A stretch of DNA of 64,000 nt from Martinezella dioscoreae (GCF_009176305.1 NZ_BLAJ01000013.1:26825-90824); one strand, 5' to 3'. Shown: positions 36,249 through 45,417, counted from the first letter of the stretch. Numbers and translations are program-made. The notes: generated from the sequence alone by a model not told the origin.

Positions 36249-37072
36249 GATTGAGAGACATTCCCATCACCGCCTGGGTCGGCATGACAGGTATTCTGAT
36301 CGCCTTTATCTGCGCGATCTTCGCGCCCTGGATCGCCCCTTTCGGCGAGACGGAAGTCGTCGGCAACGTCTGGCAGCCGGCCGATGCGCAATATTTTTTC
36401 GGTCTCGACAATCTCGGCCGCGATATCCTCTCGCGTCTGATCTATGGCACCCGCACGACGCTCTTCGTCGCACTGGCGGCAACGATCATCTCCTTCTCGC
36501 TCGGCATCATCCTCAGCTTTACCGCCGCCGTCTCGCGCGGATGGATCGACACGATCTTTTCGCGCTTTAACGACTTGATGATGTCGATCCCGACGCTGAT
36601 CTTCGCGCTCGTGGTGCTCGCCGTCCTGCCGCAGAACCTGATCGTGCTGATCCTCGTCATGGCCATCCTCGATTCCACCCGCGTCTATCGTCTCGGCCGC
36701 GCCGTGGCGCTCGATGTCGCAGTCATGGAATTCGTCGAAGCCGCTAAGCTGCGCGGCGAAGGCAAGATCTGGATCATCTTCCGCGAGATCCTACCGAATA
36801 CGCTGTCGCCGCTGCTAGCGGAATTCGGACTGCGCTTTGCCTTCTCGATCCTGTTTCTCTCCACCCTATCCTTCCTCGGCCTCGGCATTCAGCCGCCATC
36901 GGCCGATTGGGGCGGAATGGTGAAGGACAACAAGGACGGCATCATCTTCGGCATTTCAGCCGCGCTCGTGCCGGGTTCCGCCATTGCGGCGCTGGCAATC
37001 TGTGTCAATCTGGTGGTCGACTGGCTTTTAAGGCGCACCTCCAGCCTCAAAGGAGGGCGTGGCGATGCCTGA
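36245..37072 (+). CDS. ABC importer permease (DppC-like)
   Basis: This is a 275-residue DppC/OppC-type permease. It shows FFGLDNLGRDILSRLIYGTRTTLFVAL, the hallmark N-terminal motif of this class, six hydrophobic segments and an EAA loop EFVEAAKLRGEGKIWIIFREILPNTLSPL. Both ends overlap neighbours: the start overlaps the DppB-like stop by 4 bases, and the fused ATPase gene begins 8 bases before its stop. Confidence 0.93.
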   Translation: MRLRDIPITAWVGMTGILIAFICAIFAPWIAPFGETEVVGNVWQPADAQYFFGLDNLGRDILSRLIYGTRTTLFVALAATIISFSLGIILSFTAAVSRGWIDTIFSRFNDLMMSIPTLIFALVVLAVLPQNLIVLILVMAILDSTRVYRLGRAVALDVAVMEFVEAAKLRGEGKIWIIFREILPNTLSPLLAEFGLRFAFSILFLSTLSFLGLGIQPPSADWGGMVKDNKDGIIFGISAALVPGSAIAALAICVNLVVDWLLRRTSSLKGGRGDA

Positions 37073-38696
37073 GCTTCTTTCCGTCCGTAATCTCAAGATA
37101 GAGGCAACCAGCTATCCGCCGGGCGAGCCGCCGAAACGCGTCACCATCGTCGATGGCGTTTCCTTCGACTTGCAGAAAGGCAAGGTGCTCGGGCTGATCG
37201 GCGAGTCCGGTGCCGGCAAGTCCACCATCGGCCTTTCCGCCCTCGCCTACGGCCGTGGCGGCGCCGAGATTACCGGCGGCCAGGTGCTGCTCGACGGCAC
37301 CGACATCCTGCCGCTCGGCAAGTCCGGCATCCGCCGGATCCGCGGGGCACGGGTCTGCTACGTCGCGCAATCGGCAGCGGCCGCCTTCAATCCGGCGCAT
37401 CGGCTGGGCGATCAGGTCATCGAAGCAACGGTGAAGCATGGCCTGATGACGAAGGAGGAGGCAAGAAAGCGCGCCCTCTATCTCTTCCGCGTGCTTGGCC
37501 TTCCCAATCCTGAAACCTTCGGGGACCGCTATCCGCATCAGGTTTCCGGCGGCCAGCTGCAGCGCGCCATGACCGCCATGGCGCTCTGCTCCAATCCGGA
37601 ATTGATCGTCTTCGACGAACCGACAACCGCGCTTGATGTCACCACGCAGATCGATGTGCTGGCAGCGATCAAGCACGCCATTGAGGAGACACATACCGCT
37701 GCGCTCTACATCACCCATGACCTTGCCGTCGTTGCCCAGATTTCCGACGACATCATGGTGCTAAGGCACGGCAAGACGGTGGAATATGGCAGCGTCCAGC
37801 AGATCATCGAGGAGCCGCAACAGGACTATACCCACGCTCTCGTCAACGTCCGCCAGGAGATACGTGCAGAAGCCGCCGATCAGACGAGCGCACTTTTAAA
37901 AGTGGAAAATATCAGCGCACAATATTCGAATGGTTTCAAAGTATTGCACGATGTTTCTCTACACGTTCCTAAAGGCCAAACGCTAGCGGTCGTCGGCGAG
38001 TCTGGTTCCGGAAAATCGACGCTTGCCCGCGTCATCACCGGCCTGCTGCCGCCTAGCGACGGGCGGATTTCCTTTGACGGCAAGCCGCTGACGCCTGCCT
38101 TGAAAGACCGCTCGCGGCAGGAGCTGCGACGTATCCAGCTGATCTACCAGATGGCGGATACCGCAATGAACCCGCGTCAGACCGTCCGCGATATCATCGG
38201 CCGTCCATTGACCTTCTACGATGGCCTGCATGGTGCAGCAAAGACCGCACGCGTGAAGGAACTGCTCGATCAGATCGAGATGAGCAACGGTTTCATCGAC
38301 CGCTATCCGGCCGAGCTATCGGGCGGCCAGAAACAGCGTGTCGCCATCGCGCGTGCGCTCGCAGCCAAGCCAGAACTCATACTCTGCGACGAGCCGACCT
38401 CGGCGCTCGATCCGCTGGTTGCCGAAGGCATTCTGAAACTGCTCCTGAAGCTGCAGGAAGAGTCGCATCTCTCCTACGTCTTCATCACCCATGACATCGC
38501 CATCGTGCGCGCCATCGCCGATAGCGTCGCGGTGATGCATCGTGGCAAGCTCGTTCGCTTCGGCCCGAAATCGCAAGCGCTGTCCCCGCCCTTCGACGAT
38601 TACACCGACTTGCTGCTGAAATCCGTTCCCGAAATGGAGATCGGCTGGCTGGAGCGCGTGCTGACGACGCGGAAGATGGAGAGCGCCGGAAATTGA
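37065..38696 (+). CDS. Fused DppD-DppF type ABC ATPase
   Basis: This is a 543-residue protein that joins the two ATPases normally encoded separately. Half 1 (about 1-265) has Walker A GESGAGKST, signature VSGGQLQRAM and Walker B LIVFDEPTTALD. Half 2 (about 280-535) has GESGSGKST, LSGGQKQRVAIARAL and LILCDEPTSALD. The bases 37890-37985, which encode the join and first strand of half 2, are notably A/T-rich with rare codons compared with the rest. ATG at 37065 is preferred over GTG at 37059. It is convergent with the thioesterase-like gene, separated by only 4 bases. Confidence 0.93.
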   Translation: MPELLSVRNLKIEATSYPPGEPPKRVTIVDGVSFDLQKGKVLGLIGESGAGKSTIGLSALAYGRGGAEITGGQVLLDGTDILPLGKSGIRRIRGARVCYVAQSAAAAFNPAHRLGDQVIEATVKHGLMTKEEARKRALYLFRVLGLPNPETFGDRYPHQVSGGQLQRAMTAMALCSNPELIVFDEPTTALDVTTQIDVLAAIKHAIEETHTAALYITHDLAVVAQISDDIMVLRHGKTVEYGSVQQIIEEPQQDYTHALVNVRQEIRAEAADQTSALLKVENISAQYSNGFKVLHDVSLHVPKGQTLAVVGESGSGKSTLARVITGLLPPSDGRISFDGKPLTPALKDRSRQELRRIQLIYQMADTAMNPRQTVRDIIGRPLTFYDGLHGAAKTARVKELLDQIEMSNGFIDRYPAELSGGQKQRVAIARALAAKPELILCDEPTSALDPLVAEGILKLLLKLQEESHLSYVFITHDIAIVRAIADSVAVMHRGKLVRFGPKSQALSPPFDDYTDLLLKSVPEMEIGWLERVLTTRKMESAGN

Positions 38697-38700
38697 AAGC

Positions 38701-39810
38701 TCAGCGCGTCAGGCGCGCGCTGAGTTCGCGGGCGAGCGTACCGGCGTTACGGCCGACAATCATGCTCTGGTGGTTGCCGGCAACATCGACCCAGTTCGCA
38801 TGCGCAAGAAAACGCCCCCATATGGTCTTGGGATCGCAATCGACCGGTGAGCCCTGCAGGCTGCGGTAGAAGGTCAGCTCGCCGTCATAACGGCTCGGTT
38901 TATAAAGACCCTTCATACGCAGGAGTTGTCTGGCAGCCGCATCGTAGAGCGGCGGATAATCGCCCATCCATTGCGGCGCCAGCTCCGGATAATAGGCCGA
39001 ATGCGGATCGGCGTAACGGAAAGAAAGGGGCTTCAGTTTTTTTGCGAGGAGTTCTCGTCGCTCGATAACCGACCTGCTGGCCTGAGCCGATGCTTGACGG
39101 CGTGGCTGAGAATCGGCTTTCCGCAGGTTCTTCTTTCTGGTTCGGGCTCGCCTCCAGCGTTGCCACATGAACCTGCCCCAGATCATCAGCGGCCACTCCT
39201 GCTCGCCAAACGGGGTATCCAGCATGCCAAGGAATGCAATTCTTTGCCCCTGCGCTCTCAGGGCGCGAGCAAGCTCCAAGGCAAAAACACCGCCAAACGA
39301 ATAACCGAGCAATCGATATGGCTCGCTGATCCCTGCTGCCTGCAGCGCTCTCAGCGTGCTTTGGACCTCGTCTTCCACCGTTGCCGGATATCGACGATCG
39401 CGATTGAAGGCCGTCAACGCAACGCCAAGGATCGGTCCTGGAAAGCGAATTTCCTTGATCAATTGCTGCATTTCCAGGAAGCAGCTTGCTCCGCCGGCAA
39501 ATAGCAGCAACGGCGCCGCGCCCTCCCCGCCACGGAGCTCTATGATTTTCGGAGAGACTGAGAGGTCTTCGTGATTGGAAATTGCAAGGCCGAGGGCATC
39601 GAGGGTGCGATGGCGATAGAAGACATTGACATCCAGCTCCTCCCCGGTTTCGCTCCACAAGCGCTTGATGAAATTCAAGACCCGGTTGACTGAAACAGCA
39701 TCGGGAATGTCAGCGTCGCGGTCCAAATTAATCTTTGCTTCTTGGCGAAGCAGATCGTTGATATAGGCACACGCGCTGGGATCTGCATCCATTCTCGCAG
39801 AGAAAAGCAT
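38701..39810 (-). CDS. Carrier-domain-like plus thioesterase (alpha/beta hydrolase) protein
   Basis: This is a 369-residue protein with two parts. Residues about 95-369 are an NRPS/PKS-type thioesterase: LLLFAGGASCFLEMQQL, the nucleophile elbow LLGYSFGGVFALELARAL (Ser171), MLDTPFGE and the final VAGNHQSMIV His. Residues about 10-80 align by eye with an acyl/peptidyl carrier domain (VSVNRVLNFIKRLWSETGEELDVNVFYRHRTLDALGLAI): Ser40 lies where the phosphopantetheine Ser would be, but the usual G-G-x-S context is lost. No synthetase, PKS or phosphopantetheinyl transferase is nearby, so the substrate is unknown. The insert at about 205-245 is Arg-rich. Neighbour upstream is an XRE regulator on the same strand. 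Confidence 0.75.
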   Translation of the reverse strand: MLFSARMDADPSACAYINDLLRQEAKINLDRDADIPDAVSVNRVLNFIKRLWSETGEELDVNVFYRHRTLDALGLAISNHEDLSVSPKIIELRGGEGAAPLLLFAGGASCFLEMQQLIKEIRFPGPILGVALTAFNRDRRYPATVEDEVQSTLRALQAAGISEPYRLLGYSFGGVFALELARALRAQGQRIAFLGMLDTPFGEQEWPLMIWGRFMWQRWRRARTRKKNLRKADSQPRRQASAQASRSVIERRELLAKKLKPLSFRYADPHSAYYPELAPQWMGDYPPLYDAAARQLLRMKGLYKPSRYDGELTFYRSLQGSPVDCDPKTIWGRFLAHANWVDVAGNHQSMIVGRNAGTLARELSARLTR

Positions 39811-39981
39811 CTAGGCATCCCCAAAATGTCAAAGTATGCGTCACTAAACGATATGATGACTGCTATTCTTATAAAGCGATCCTTAATATATTCCGTAGAA
39901 GCACAACTTTTTCTTGCATCTTGGGTTTTTCGCTGTTGAGCACCCGCGAAGGCTAACAAAGCCCTTCGGCAATCGGTGTCG

Positions 39982-40767
39982 TCAATACTCGGCTGGCACC
40001 GCATACACTTCGGCCGAGGGATCCGTAAGAAACGAGCGTACCGTCGGCGGCAATTGCCGCGATGACAGCGGCAGCGGTCCGCAGCGCGACAGAAGTTCTC
40101 GCAGATCAGGCTCGGCACCCACATGCCGCCAGATCATCCGCGAGGCATAGGGGAGGTTTTCCTTTCGCCAGGAAACTCCCATTGTCGTCCCGCGCAGATA
40201 GACGCGCTGATACTCGTCGAAGGGCAGAAGGATCGTCTGCGACAGTATGGGATTCGGGCCGACGACACGCTCGGTGATGAAGATGCGGTTTCGATAGAAG
40301 GCTGCCAAACCCACATATTTGGAAAATTGCTGAATGCCGTTTCCTGGGTCCCGCAGGCGCTCCATCGACTTGACGTGCACGAGCCCGCCCCGCTCGATAA
40401 GACGACTGCAGGAACAGACGACCATTCCCGGCCAGGATGGCGACCGATGATAGGTCTGGAAATAGCCGATATGACGTCGGAGCGCGGCCAGATCTCCGGG
40501 GAACGCCTTTAACAAATCGGAGCTTTGATTGAGGTCCAGGGCCGGTTTGCGAAGCCGCTCGCGAAAGAGCCTGGGAGCGAGATCAAAGTCGGCTGCATCG
40601 AGATCGAAATACTTGGCGATGCGCGCCAGATTGTGAGCAGACGGTTTCGTCTGGCCATTGATATAGCGGTTGAATTGTTGCCGGTTGATATCGATTGCAC
40701 GGCATAGATGCGAAATGGAACGCTGCGTTGCGCAGGCAATTTTGAGGTTCTCCACCAGGTGAGGCAT
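39982..40767 (-). CDS. XRE-like HTH regulator with uncharacterised C-terminal domain
   Basis: This is a 261-residue predicted regulator. The first 70 residues form an XRE-type helix-turn-helix (ISHLCRAIDINRQQFNRYINGQTKPSAHNLARIAKYFDLD). The remaining 190 residues are a soluble domain I do not recognise, with segments GYFQTYHRSPSWPGMVVCSCSRLIERGG and RGTTMGVSWRKENLPYASRMIWR; it may be a ligand sensor. The ATG at 40767 follows GGGAGC. It lies divergently from a family-5 binding protein (122 bases between starts) and upstream of the thioesterase gene, so it could control either side. Confidence 0.75.
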   Translation of the reverse strand: MPHLVENLKIACATQRSISHLCRAIDINRQQFNRYINGQTKPSAHNLARIAKYFDLDAADFDLAPRLFRERLRKPALDLNQSSDLLKAFPGDLAALRRHIGYFQTYHRSPSWPGMVVCSCSRLIERGGLVHVKSMERLRDPGNGIQQFSKYVGLAAFYRNRIFITERVVGPNPILSQTILLPFDEYQRVYLRGTTMGVSWRKENLPYASRMIWRHVGAEPDLRELLSRCGPLPLSSRQLPPTVRSFLTDPSAEVYAVPAEY

Positions 40768-40889
40768 GGGTAGCTCCCTATTCAAGACTGCTAGCGTAAA
40801 CTTGCTTAAAGATGCGTCAAGTCGCGAAATTGCGTGGGCTGAGCCGGCCTCTACGTTCTCACCTACAAAATGGAAACGAGGGAACTGTC

Positions 40890-42470
40890 ATGACGCAACA
40901 AAAAGATCAATCTTCTCAGCTGAATATAGGCCGCCGCCACTTCCTCGGCGGGGCAGCCGCGCTGGGTGCATTGCCGGCCCTCACCTCCGGCCTTCTAATG
41001 CCCCGCGATGCCCAAGCACAGGAAGCGAAGCGTGGTGGTCATCTGAAACTCGGCCTCAAGGGCGGCGCCACCAGCGATGCGCTCGACCCGGCAACCTATA
41101 GTGCCTCCGTCTTGTTCGTCATTGGCCGCCTCTGGGGCGATACGCTCCTCGAATCCGATCCGAAGACCGGCGCTCCCTTGCCCTCGCTGGCAACCTCCTG
41201 GACGCCCTCGGCTGACGCTTCCGTCTGGACCTTCAAGATCCGCAACGACGTGCAGTTTCACGACGGCAGCAAGATGACGGTCGCCGACATTGTCGCGACA
41301 TTGAAGCGGCATGCGGACAAGAATTCGCAGTCGGGTGCTCTTGGGCTTATGGCCTCGATCACCGGCATCGAAGAAAAGGCGGGCGATCTCGTCCTCACGC
41401 TTTCCGAGGGCAATGCGGATCTGCCTCTGCTTTTGACCGATTACCACCTGATCATCCAGCCGAAGGGCGGCGTCGACAAGCCGGCGGCGGCCGTCGGCAC
41501 CGGCCCTTACATTCTGAAGAGCTTCGAGCCGGGTGTTCGCGCCACCTTCGAGAAGAACCCTAGGGATTGGCGTTCTGACCGGGGCTTCGTCGACAGCGTC
41601 GAAATCCTCGTCATCAACGACAACACCGCCCGCATTGCAGCGCTCGCCTCCGGTCAGGTTCATTTCGTCAACAATGTCGACCCGAAGACCGTGCCGATGC
41701 TGCAGCGGGCACCGACCGTCGAGATCGTCCGCAATGCCGGCAAGGGCTTCTACTGCTTCCTGATGCATTGCGACACGGCGCCCTTCGACAACGCCGATCT
41801 TCGGCTCGCGCTGAAATATGCGATCGATCGCCAGTCGATCCTCGACAAGGTTCTGGGCGGCTACGGGACGATCGGCAATGACTATCCGGTCAATTCCAAC
41901 TACGCGCTCGCGCCGACCGATATCGAACAGCGCCCCTATGATCCAGACAAGGCCGCCTTCCACTTCAAGAAATCGGGTCTCGACCGCCCCGTTCAGCTGC
42001 TGACGTCAGACGCAGCCTTTCCAGGCGCGGTGGATGCGGCAATCCTGTTCCAGCAAAGCGCGCGCAAGGCCGGTATCACGATCGACGTGAAGCGCGAACC
42101 GGAAGACGGCTACTGGACCAATGTCTGGAACAAGCAGCCTTTCTGCGCATCCTTCTGGGGCGGCCGTCCTACGCAGGATTCGCGCTACTCCACCTCCTAT
42201 CTGTCAACCGCCGAGTGGAACGATACGCGCTTCAAGCGCCCCGACTTCGACAAGTTGGTGCTGCAGGCGCGATCCGAGCTCGATGAAGCCAAACGCAAGG
42301 TGCTTTATCGACAGCTGGCAGTGATGGTGCGAGACGATGGTGGCCTGATTTTGCCCGTCTTCAACGACTACATCATGGCCTCTTCGAAGACGCTGAAGGG
42401 ATATGTCGACGATATCGGCAACGATATGTCCAATGGCTACATCGGCAGCCGTGTATGGTTTAATGCCTAA
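40890..42470 (+). CDS. Second family-5 ABC substrate-binding protein (paralogue, no own permease)
   Basis: This is a 526-residue family-5 binding protein with a Tat signal (IGRRHFLGGAAALGA; twin Arg) and processing near DAQAQEA. It is closely similar to the protein at 33454-35043 along its whole length, sharing stretches such as WNDTRFKRPDFDKL and DDIGNDMSNGY (HDIGNDMSNGY in the other), so one arose by duplication. No permease or ATPase follows; it probably docks on the transporter at 35241-38696 and broadens its substrate range. The next gene is a CocE-type hydrolase 15 bases after the stop, suggesting that the ligand is an ester or amide. GAGGGAA precedes the ATG at 40890. Confidence 0.88.
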   Translation: MTQQKDQSSQLNIGRRHFLGGAAALGALPALTSGLLMPRDAQAQEAKRGGHLKLGLKGGATSDALDPATYSASVLFVIGRLWGDTLLESDPKTGAPLPSLATSWTPSADASVWTFKIRNDVQFHDGSKMTVADIVATLKRHADKNSQSGALGLMASITGIEEKAGDLVLTLSEGNADLPLLLTDYHLIIQPKGGVDKPAAAVGTGPYILKSFEPGVRATFEKNPRDWRSDRGFVDSVEILVINDNTARIAALASGQVHFVNNVDPKTVPMLQRAPTVEIVRNAGKGFYCFLMHCDTAPFDNADLRLALKYAIDRQSILDKVLGGYGTIGNDYPVNSNYALAPTDIEQRPYDPDKAAFHFKKSGLDRPVQLLTSDAAFPGAVDAAILFQQSARKAGITIDVKREPEDGYWTNVWNKQPFCASFWGGRPTQDSRYSTSYLSTAEWNDTRFKRPDFDKLVLQARSELDEAKRKVLYRQLAVMVRDDGGLILPVFNDYIMASSKTLKGYVDDIGNDMSNGYIGSRVWFNA

Positions 42471-42485
42471 ACCTCTTCTGGATAT

Positions 42486-44495
42486 ATGATCATGGCCGAG
42501 CGCAGCTTCACCACCATCGAAAATCAATGGATCACCCTGAAGGACGGAACGCGGCTTGCCGCGCGCATATGGATGCCGGAAGGGGCGGAGAGCGATCCCG
42601 TGCCTGCCGTTTTCGAGTTCCTGCCCTACCGCAAGCGCGACGGAACAAGCCCGCGTGATGAATCTACCTACCCGATCTTTGCCGCAGCCGGGATTGCCGG
42701 CGTGCGTGTCGATATCAGAGGCTCCGGCGAATCCAGCGGCGTCATCGATGGCGAATATACAGAGCTCGAGCTTGCGAACGCCTGCGAGCTGATTGCCTGG
42801 ATCGCAGCGCAGCCCTGGTCGAACGGCTCGGTCGGCATGATGGGCATTTCCTGGGGCGGTTTCAACTGCCTGCAGGTCGCAGCCCTGAAGCCCCCGGCGC
42901 TGAAGGCTGTCATTTCGATCGCCTCCACGGTCGATCGATATAACGACGATATCCACTACAAGAACGGCTGCCATCTCTCCGCCCAACTCTCCTGGGCGGC
43001 GACCATGCTCGGCTATCAATCGCGCTCACCCGACCCGGCCATCGTTGGCGACGACTGGCGCGATATGTGGCTGGAGCGCCTGGAACAGGAACCCTTCTTC
43101 ATGGAAGAATGGCTCCAGCACCAGCGTCGTGACGATTTCTGGCGGCATGGCTCGATCTGCGAAGATTTTGCAGGCTTCGATATCCCCGCCATCGTCATCG
43201 CCGGCTGGGCTGACGGTTATCGCAACACGCCGCTGCTGGCGGTCGAAGGGCTCGGGGACAAGGCGAAGGCGCTGATTGGCCCATGGGTTCACAAATATCC
43301 GCATTTCGCCTGGCCGAAGCCGCGGGTCGATTTTCATGGAGAAGCGATTGCGTGGTGGAACCGTTGGCTGCGCGATGAACGCAACGGCGCCGAGGCCATG
43401 CCATCGGTGCGCGCCTATATTCTCGATGCCATAAAGCCCGCCAAACGCCGCGATTTCGACCCCGGCTTCTGGATCGCGAAGCAAGAATGGCAGCAGCCCG
43501 AGATGCAGTGCTTCTATGTCGAGCAATTCGGCACACTGATGGAAGGCATGCCAATCCCGCACGCACCGGAACATCCCGTCTATCTGCGCTCGCCGCTCGA
43601 CACGGGTACGGCCTCGGGCGAATGGTTCACCCTGAAGCCGGATGCGGAAATGGCGATCGATCAACGCGTCGACGATGCCGGCTCGCTGACCTTCCAAACC
43701 GCGCCGCTGATCGAGGATCACGACTATCTCGGCCGCCCCGTCGTCACCTTGACGCTCAGATGCGACGCCGAAACCGCCAATCTCTGCGCAAGGCTCGTCG
43801 ATATCCATCCGGACGGCACGGCAACGCGCGTTTCCTTCGGCGTGCTCAACCTCGCCCATCGCAACGGCAATGCCGCGCCGGAGCCGCTGATTAAGGGTCA
43901 GCAGGTCAGAGTGACAGTGACGCTCGATGCCTGCGGCTATCGTTTCCGCAAAGGGCACCGCATCCGCTTGTCGCTGTCGACAGCCTATTGGCCGATGGTG
44001 CTGCCGCCACCGGAAGATCCGGGCCTGACGATCGACATCGCCTCCATCGGCCTTGCTTTGCCCAAGCTCGGTGCGCATGAGATCATCGACATCAAGCAGC
44101 CCGACAATCCCGATCCGTTGCCGAAATATATCGAACACGCACCAGGCTCGACGAAGCGGCAGGTGGTTCGTGATCTCTCAGCCGGCGTCACCCGCTATGA
44201 AATTCATGAGGATACCGGCCTCTCCGAACATCCCGGCACCGGACTTTCCACGCGGCAGCTGCGCGAAGAGGTCTGGTCGATCGCGCCGGACGATCCGCTA
44301 TCGATGACAGGCATCTCGACATGGACCTGCGACATGAGCCGCCCCGGCTGGTTCGTCCGCACAGTGGCGACATCGTCCCTATCCTGCACGGCAAAGGACT
44401 GGGTAATCAGCGCCTCGGTCGTCGCCTATGAGGGCGAGACCGAAATCTTCCGGAAGACCTTCGAGGAGAAACGTATCGCCCGCGACCTGATGTAG
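42486..44495 (+). CDS. CocE/NonD family hydrolase
   Basis: This is a 669-residue cytoplasmic serine hydrolase of the CocE/X-Pro dipeptidyl-peptidase (S15) class. The nucleophile elbow is MMGISWGGFNCLQ (Ser122), VDIRGSGESSG holds the conserved RG-x-G-x-S segment, and VIAGWADGYRNTP holds the acid region. The last 230 residues form the typical C-terminal jelly-roll (FRKGHRIRLSLSTAYWPMVLPPP). Family members cleave esters, acyl-amino acids or peptides. Because it follows a periplasmic binding protein without other genes, it likely hydrolyses the imported compound. A second in-frame ATG two codons on is an alternative start. Confidence 0.88.
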   Translation: MIMAERSFTTIENQWITLKDGTRLAARIWMPEGAESDPVPAVFEFLPYRKRDGTSPRDESTYPIFAAAGIAGVRVDIRGSGESSGVIDGEYTELELANACELIAWIAAQPWSNGSVGMMGISWGGFNCLQVAALKPPALKAVISIASTVDRYNDDIHYKNGCHLSAQLSWAATMLGYQSRSPDPAIVGDDWRDMWLERLEQEPFFMEEWLQHQRRDDFWRHGSICEDFAGFDIPAIVIAGWADGYRNTPLLAVEGLGDKAKALIGPWVHKYPHFAWPKPRVDFHGEAIAWWNRWLRDERNGAEAMPSVRAYILDAIKPAKRRDFDPGFWIAKQEWQQPEMQCFYVEQFGTLMEGMPIPHAPEHPVYLRSPLDTGTASGEWFTLKPDAEMAIDQRVDDAGSLTFQTAPLIEDHDYLGRPVVTLTLRCDAETANLCARLVDIHPDGTATRVSFGVLNLAHRNGNAAPEPLIKGQQVRVTVTLDACGYRFRKGHRIRLSLSTAYWPMVLPPPEDPGLTIDIASIGLALPKLGAHEIIDIKQPDNPDPLPKYIEHAPGSTKRQVVRDLSAGVTRYEIHEDTGLSEHPGTGLSTRQLREEVWSIAPDDPLSMTGISTWTCDMSRPGWFVRTVATSSLSCTAKDWVISASVVAYEGETEIFRKTFEEKRIARDLM

Positions 44496-44496
44496 T

Positions 44497-45417
44497 TCAG
44501 CGCGACCCTGCAAACCGGCTTGCCGCTGCGCAGATGGCGGCAAAGCCGGCCCGCGCACCTTCGCTCATATGCCGTGCCCGCAGCCAGGCATGCACCATCT
44601 GCGGCTCCTCACGGAACCAGACCTCGATCCCTGCCTGCGCGAGCCGAGCCGCATAATTGCGCCCATCGTCGCGCAGCGGATCATAATGAGCGACGGTGAT
44701 GAACGCGGGAGGAAGGCCGGCCATGGTGGCTAAGGCAAGCGGTTCTGCGACCGGATCGCCTTCTGGCGCCTGCAGAACGGTGCGGTAATAGGCGACATCG
44801 GCCGTCGTCAGGCCCGGCGCCTCGGCCATCTCCTCATAGGAGCCGGAGACGAGATCGCCGCCGAGCGCGGGATAGATCAGAATCTGGCCGACAACTCCCG
44901 AAAGCCCCTCCGCTTGCGCCCGCACCGCCAGCCCTGCCGCCAGATTACCGCCGGCGCTGTCGCCGATCAGCACGACCGGCTTCTTCTCGGCGAGCAGCTG
45001 CTTGAGGACGTTGAAACAATCATCCGTCTGGGCGGGCCAGCGATATTCCGGCGCCAGCCGGTAATCGACCGAGACCAGTTCCGCGCCGGCATGATCGGCA
45101 ATCTCGGCGCAGATCGCATGATGGCTCTCGAGCGAACCGACAACGAAGCCGCCACCATGGAGATAGAGAAGCTTCGTTGTCGTACGGATATTGGCGGGCT
45201 TGTAACGCCTGACGGGAATCGTTCCGGATACAAGATCATCCGCGGTCTGCATGCCCTCCGGTAAAGGGCGATCGAAACGAGCGCAAAGCGCGTCATACCA
45301 TTGGCGCTGCTGTGCAATGGAGGCCGTTACCGCATCCGGCGGATAGAAGGACTCACAGATCTCCATGAACTGCAGGATGCCGGCTTCGCTCGGCATGGGA
45401 CGCTCAACAGAGGTCAT
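44497..45417 (-). CDS. Alpha/beta hydrolase, HSL (hormone-sensitive-lipase) family
   Basis: This is a 306-residue esterase-type hydrolase. The oxyanion motif HGGGFVVGS, the nucleophile elbow GDSAGGNLA and VDYRLAPEYRWPA are the signatures of family IV/HSL esterases; the catalytic His is in QMVHAWL near the C-terminus. ATG at 45417 follows GAGGAT. It is convergent with the CocE gene with one base between the stop codons. Two ester hydrolases back to back next to an orphan binding protein hint at use of an esterified compound, but the link is only positional. Confidence 0.87.
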   Translation of the reverse strand: MTSVERPMPSEAGILQFMEICESFYPPDAVTASIAQQRQWYDALCARFDRPLPEGMQTADDLVSGTIPVRRYKPANIRTTTKLLYLHGGGFVVGSLESHHAICAEIADHAGAELVSVDYRLAPEYRWPAQTDDCFNVLKQLLAEKKPVVLIGDSAGGNLAAGLAVRAQAEGLSGVVGQILIYPALGGDLVSGSYEEMAEAPGLTTADVAYYRTVLQAPEGDPVAEPLALATMAGLPPAFITVAHYDPLRDDGRNYAARLAQAGIEVWFREEPQMVHAWLRARHMSEGARAGFAAICAAASRFAGSR

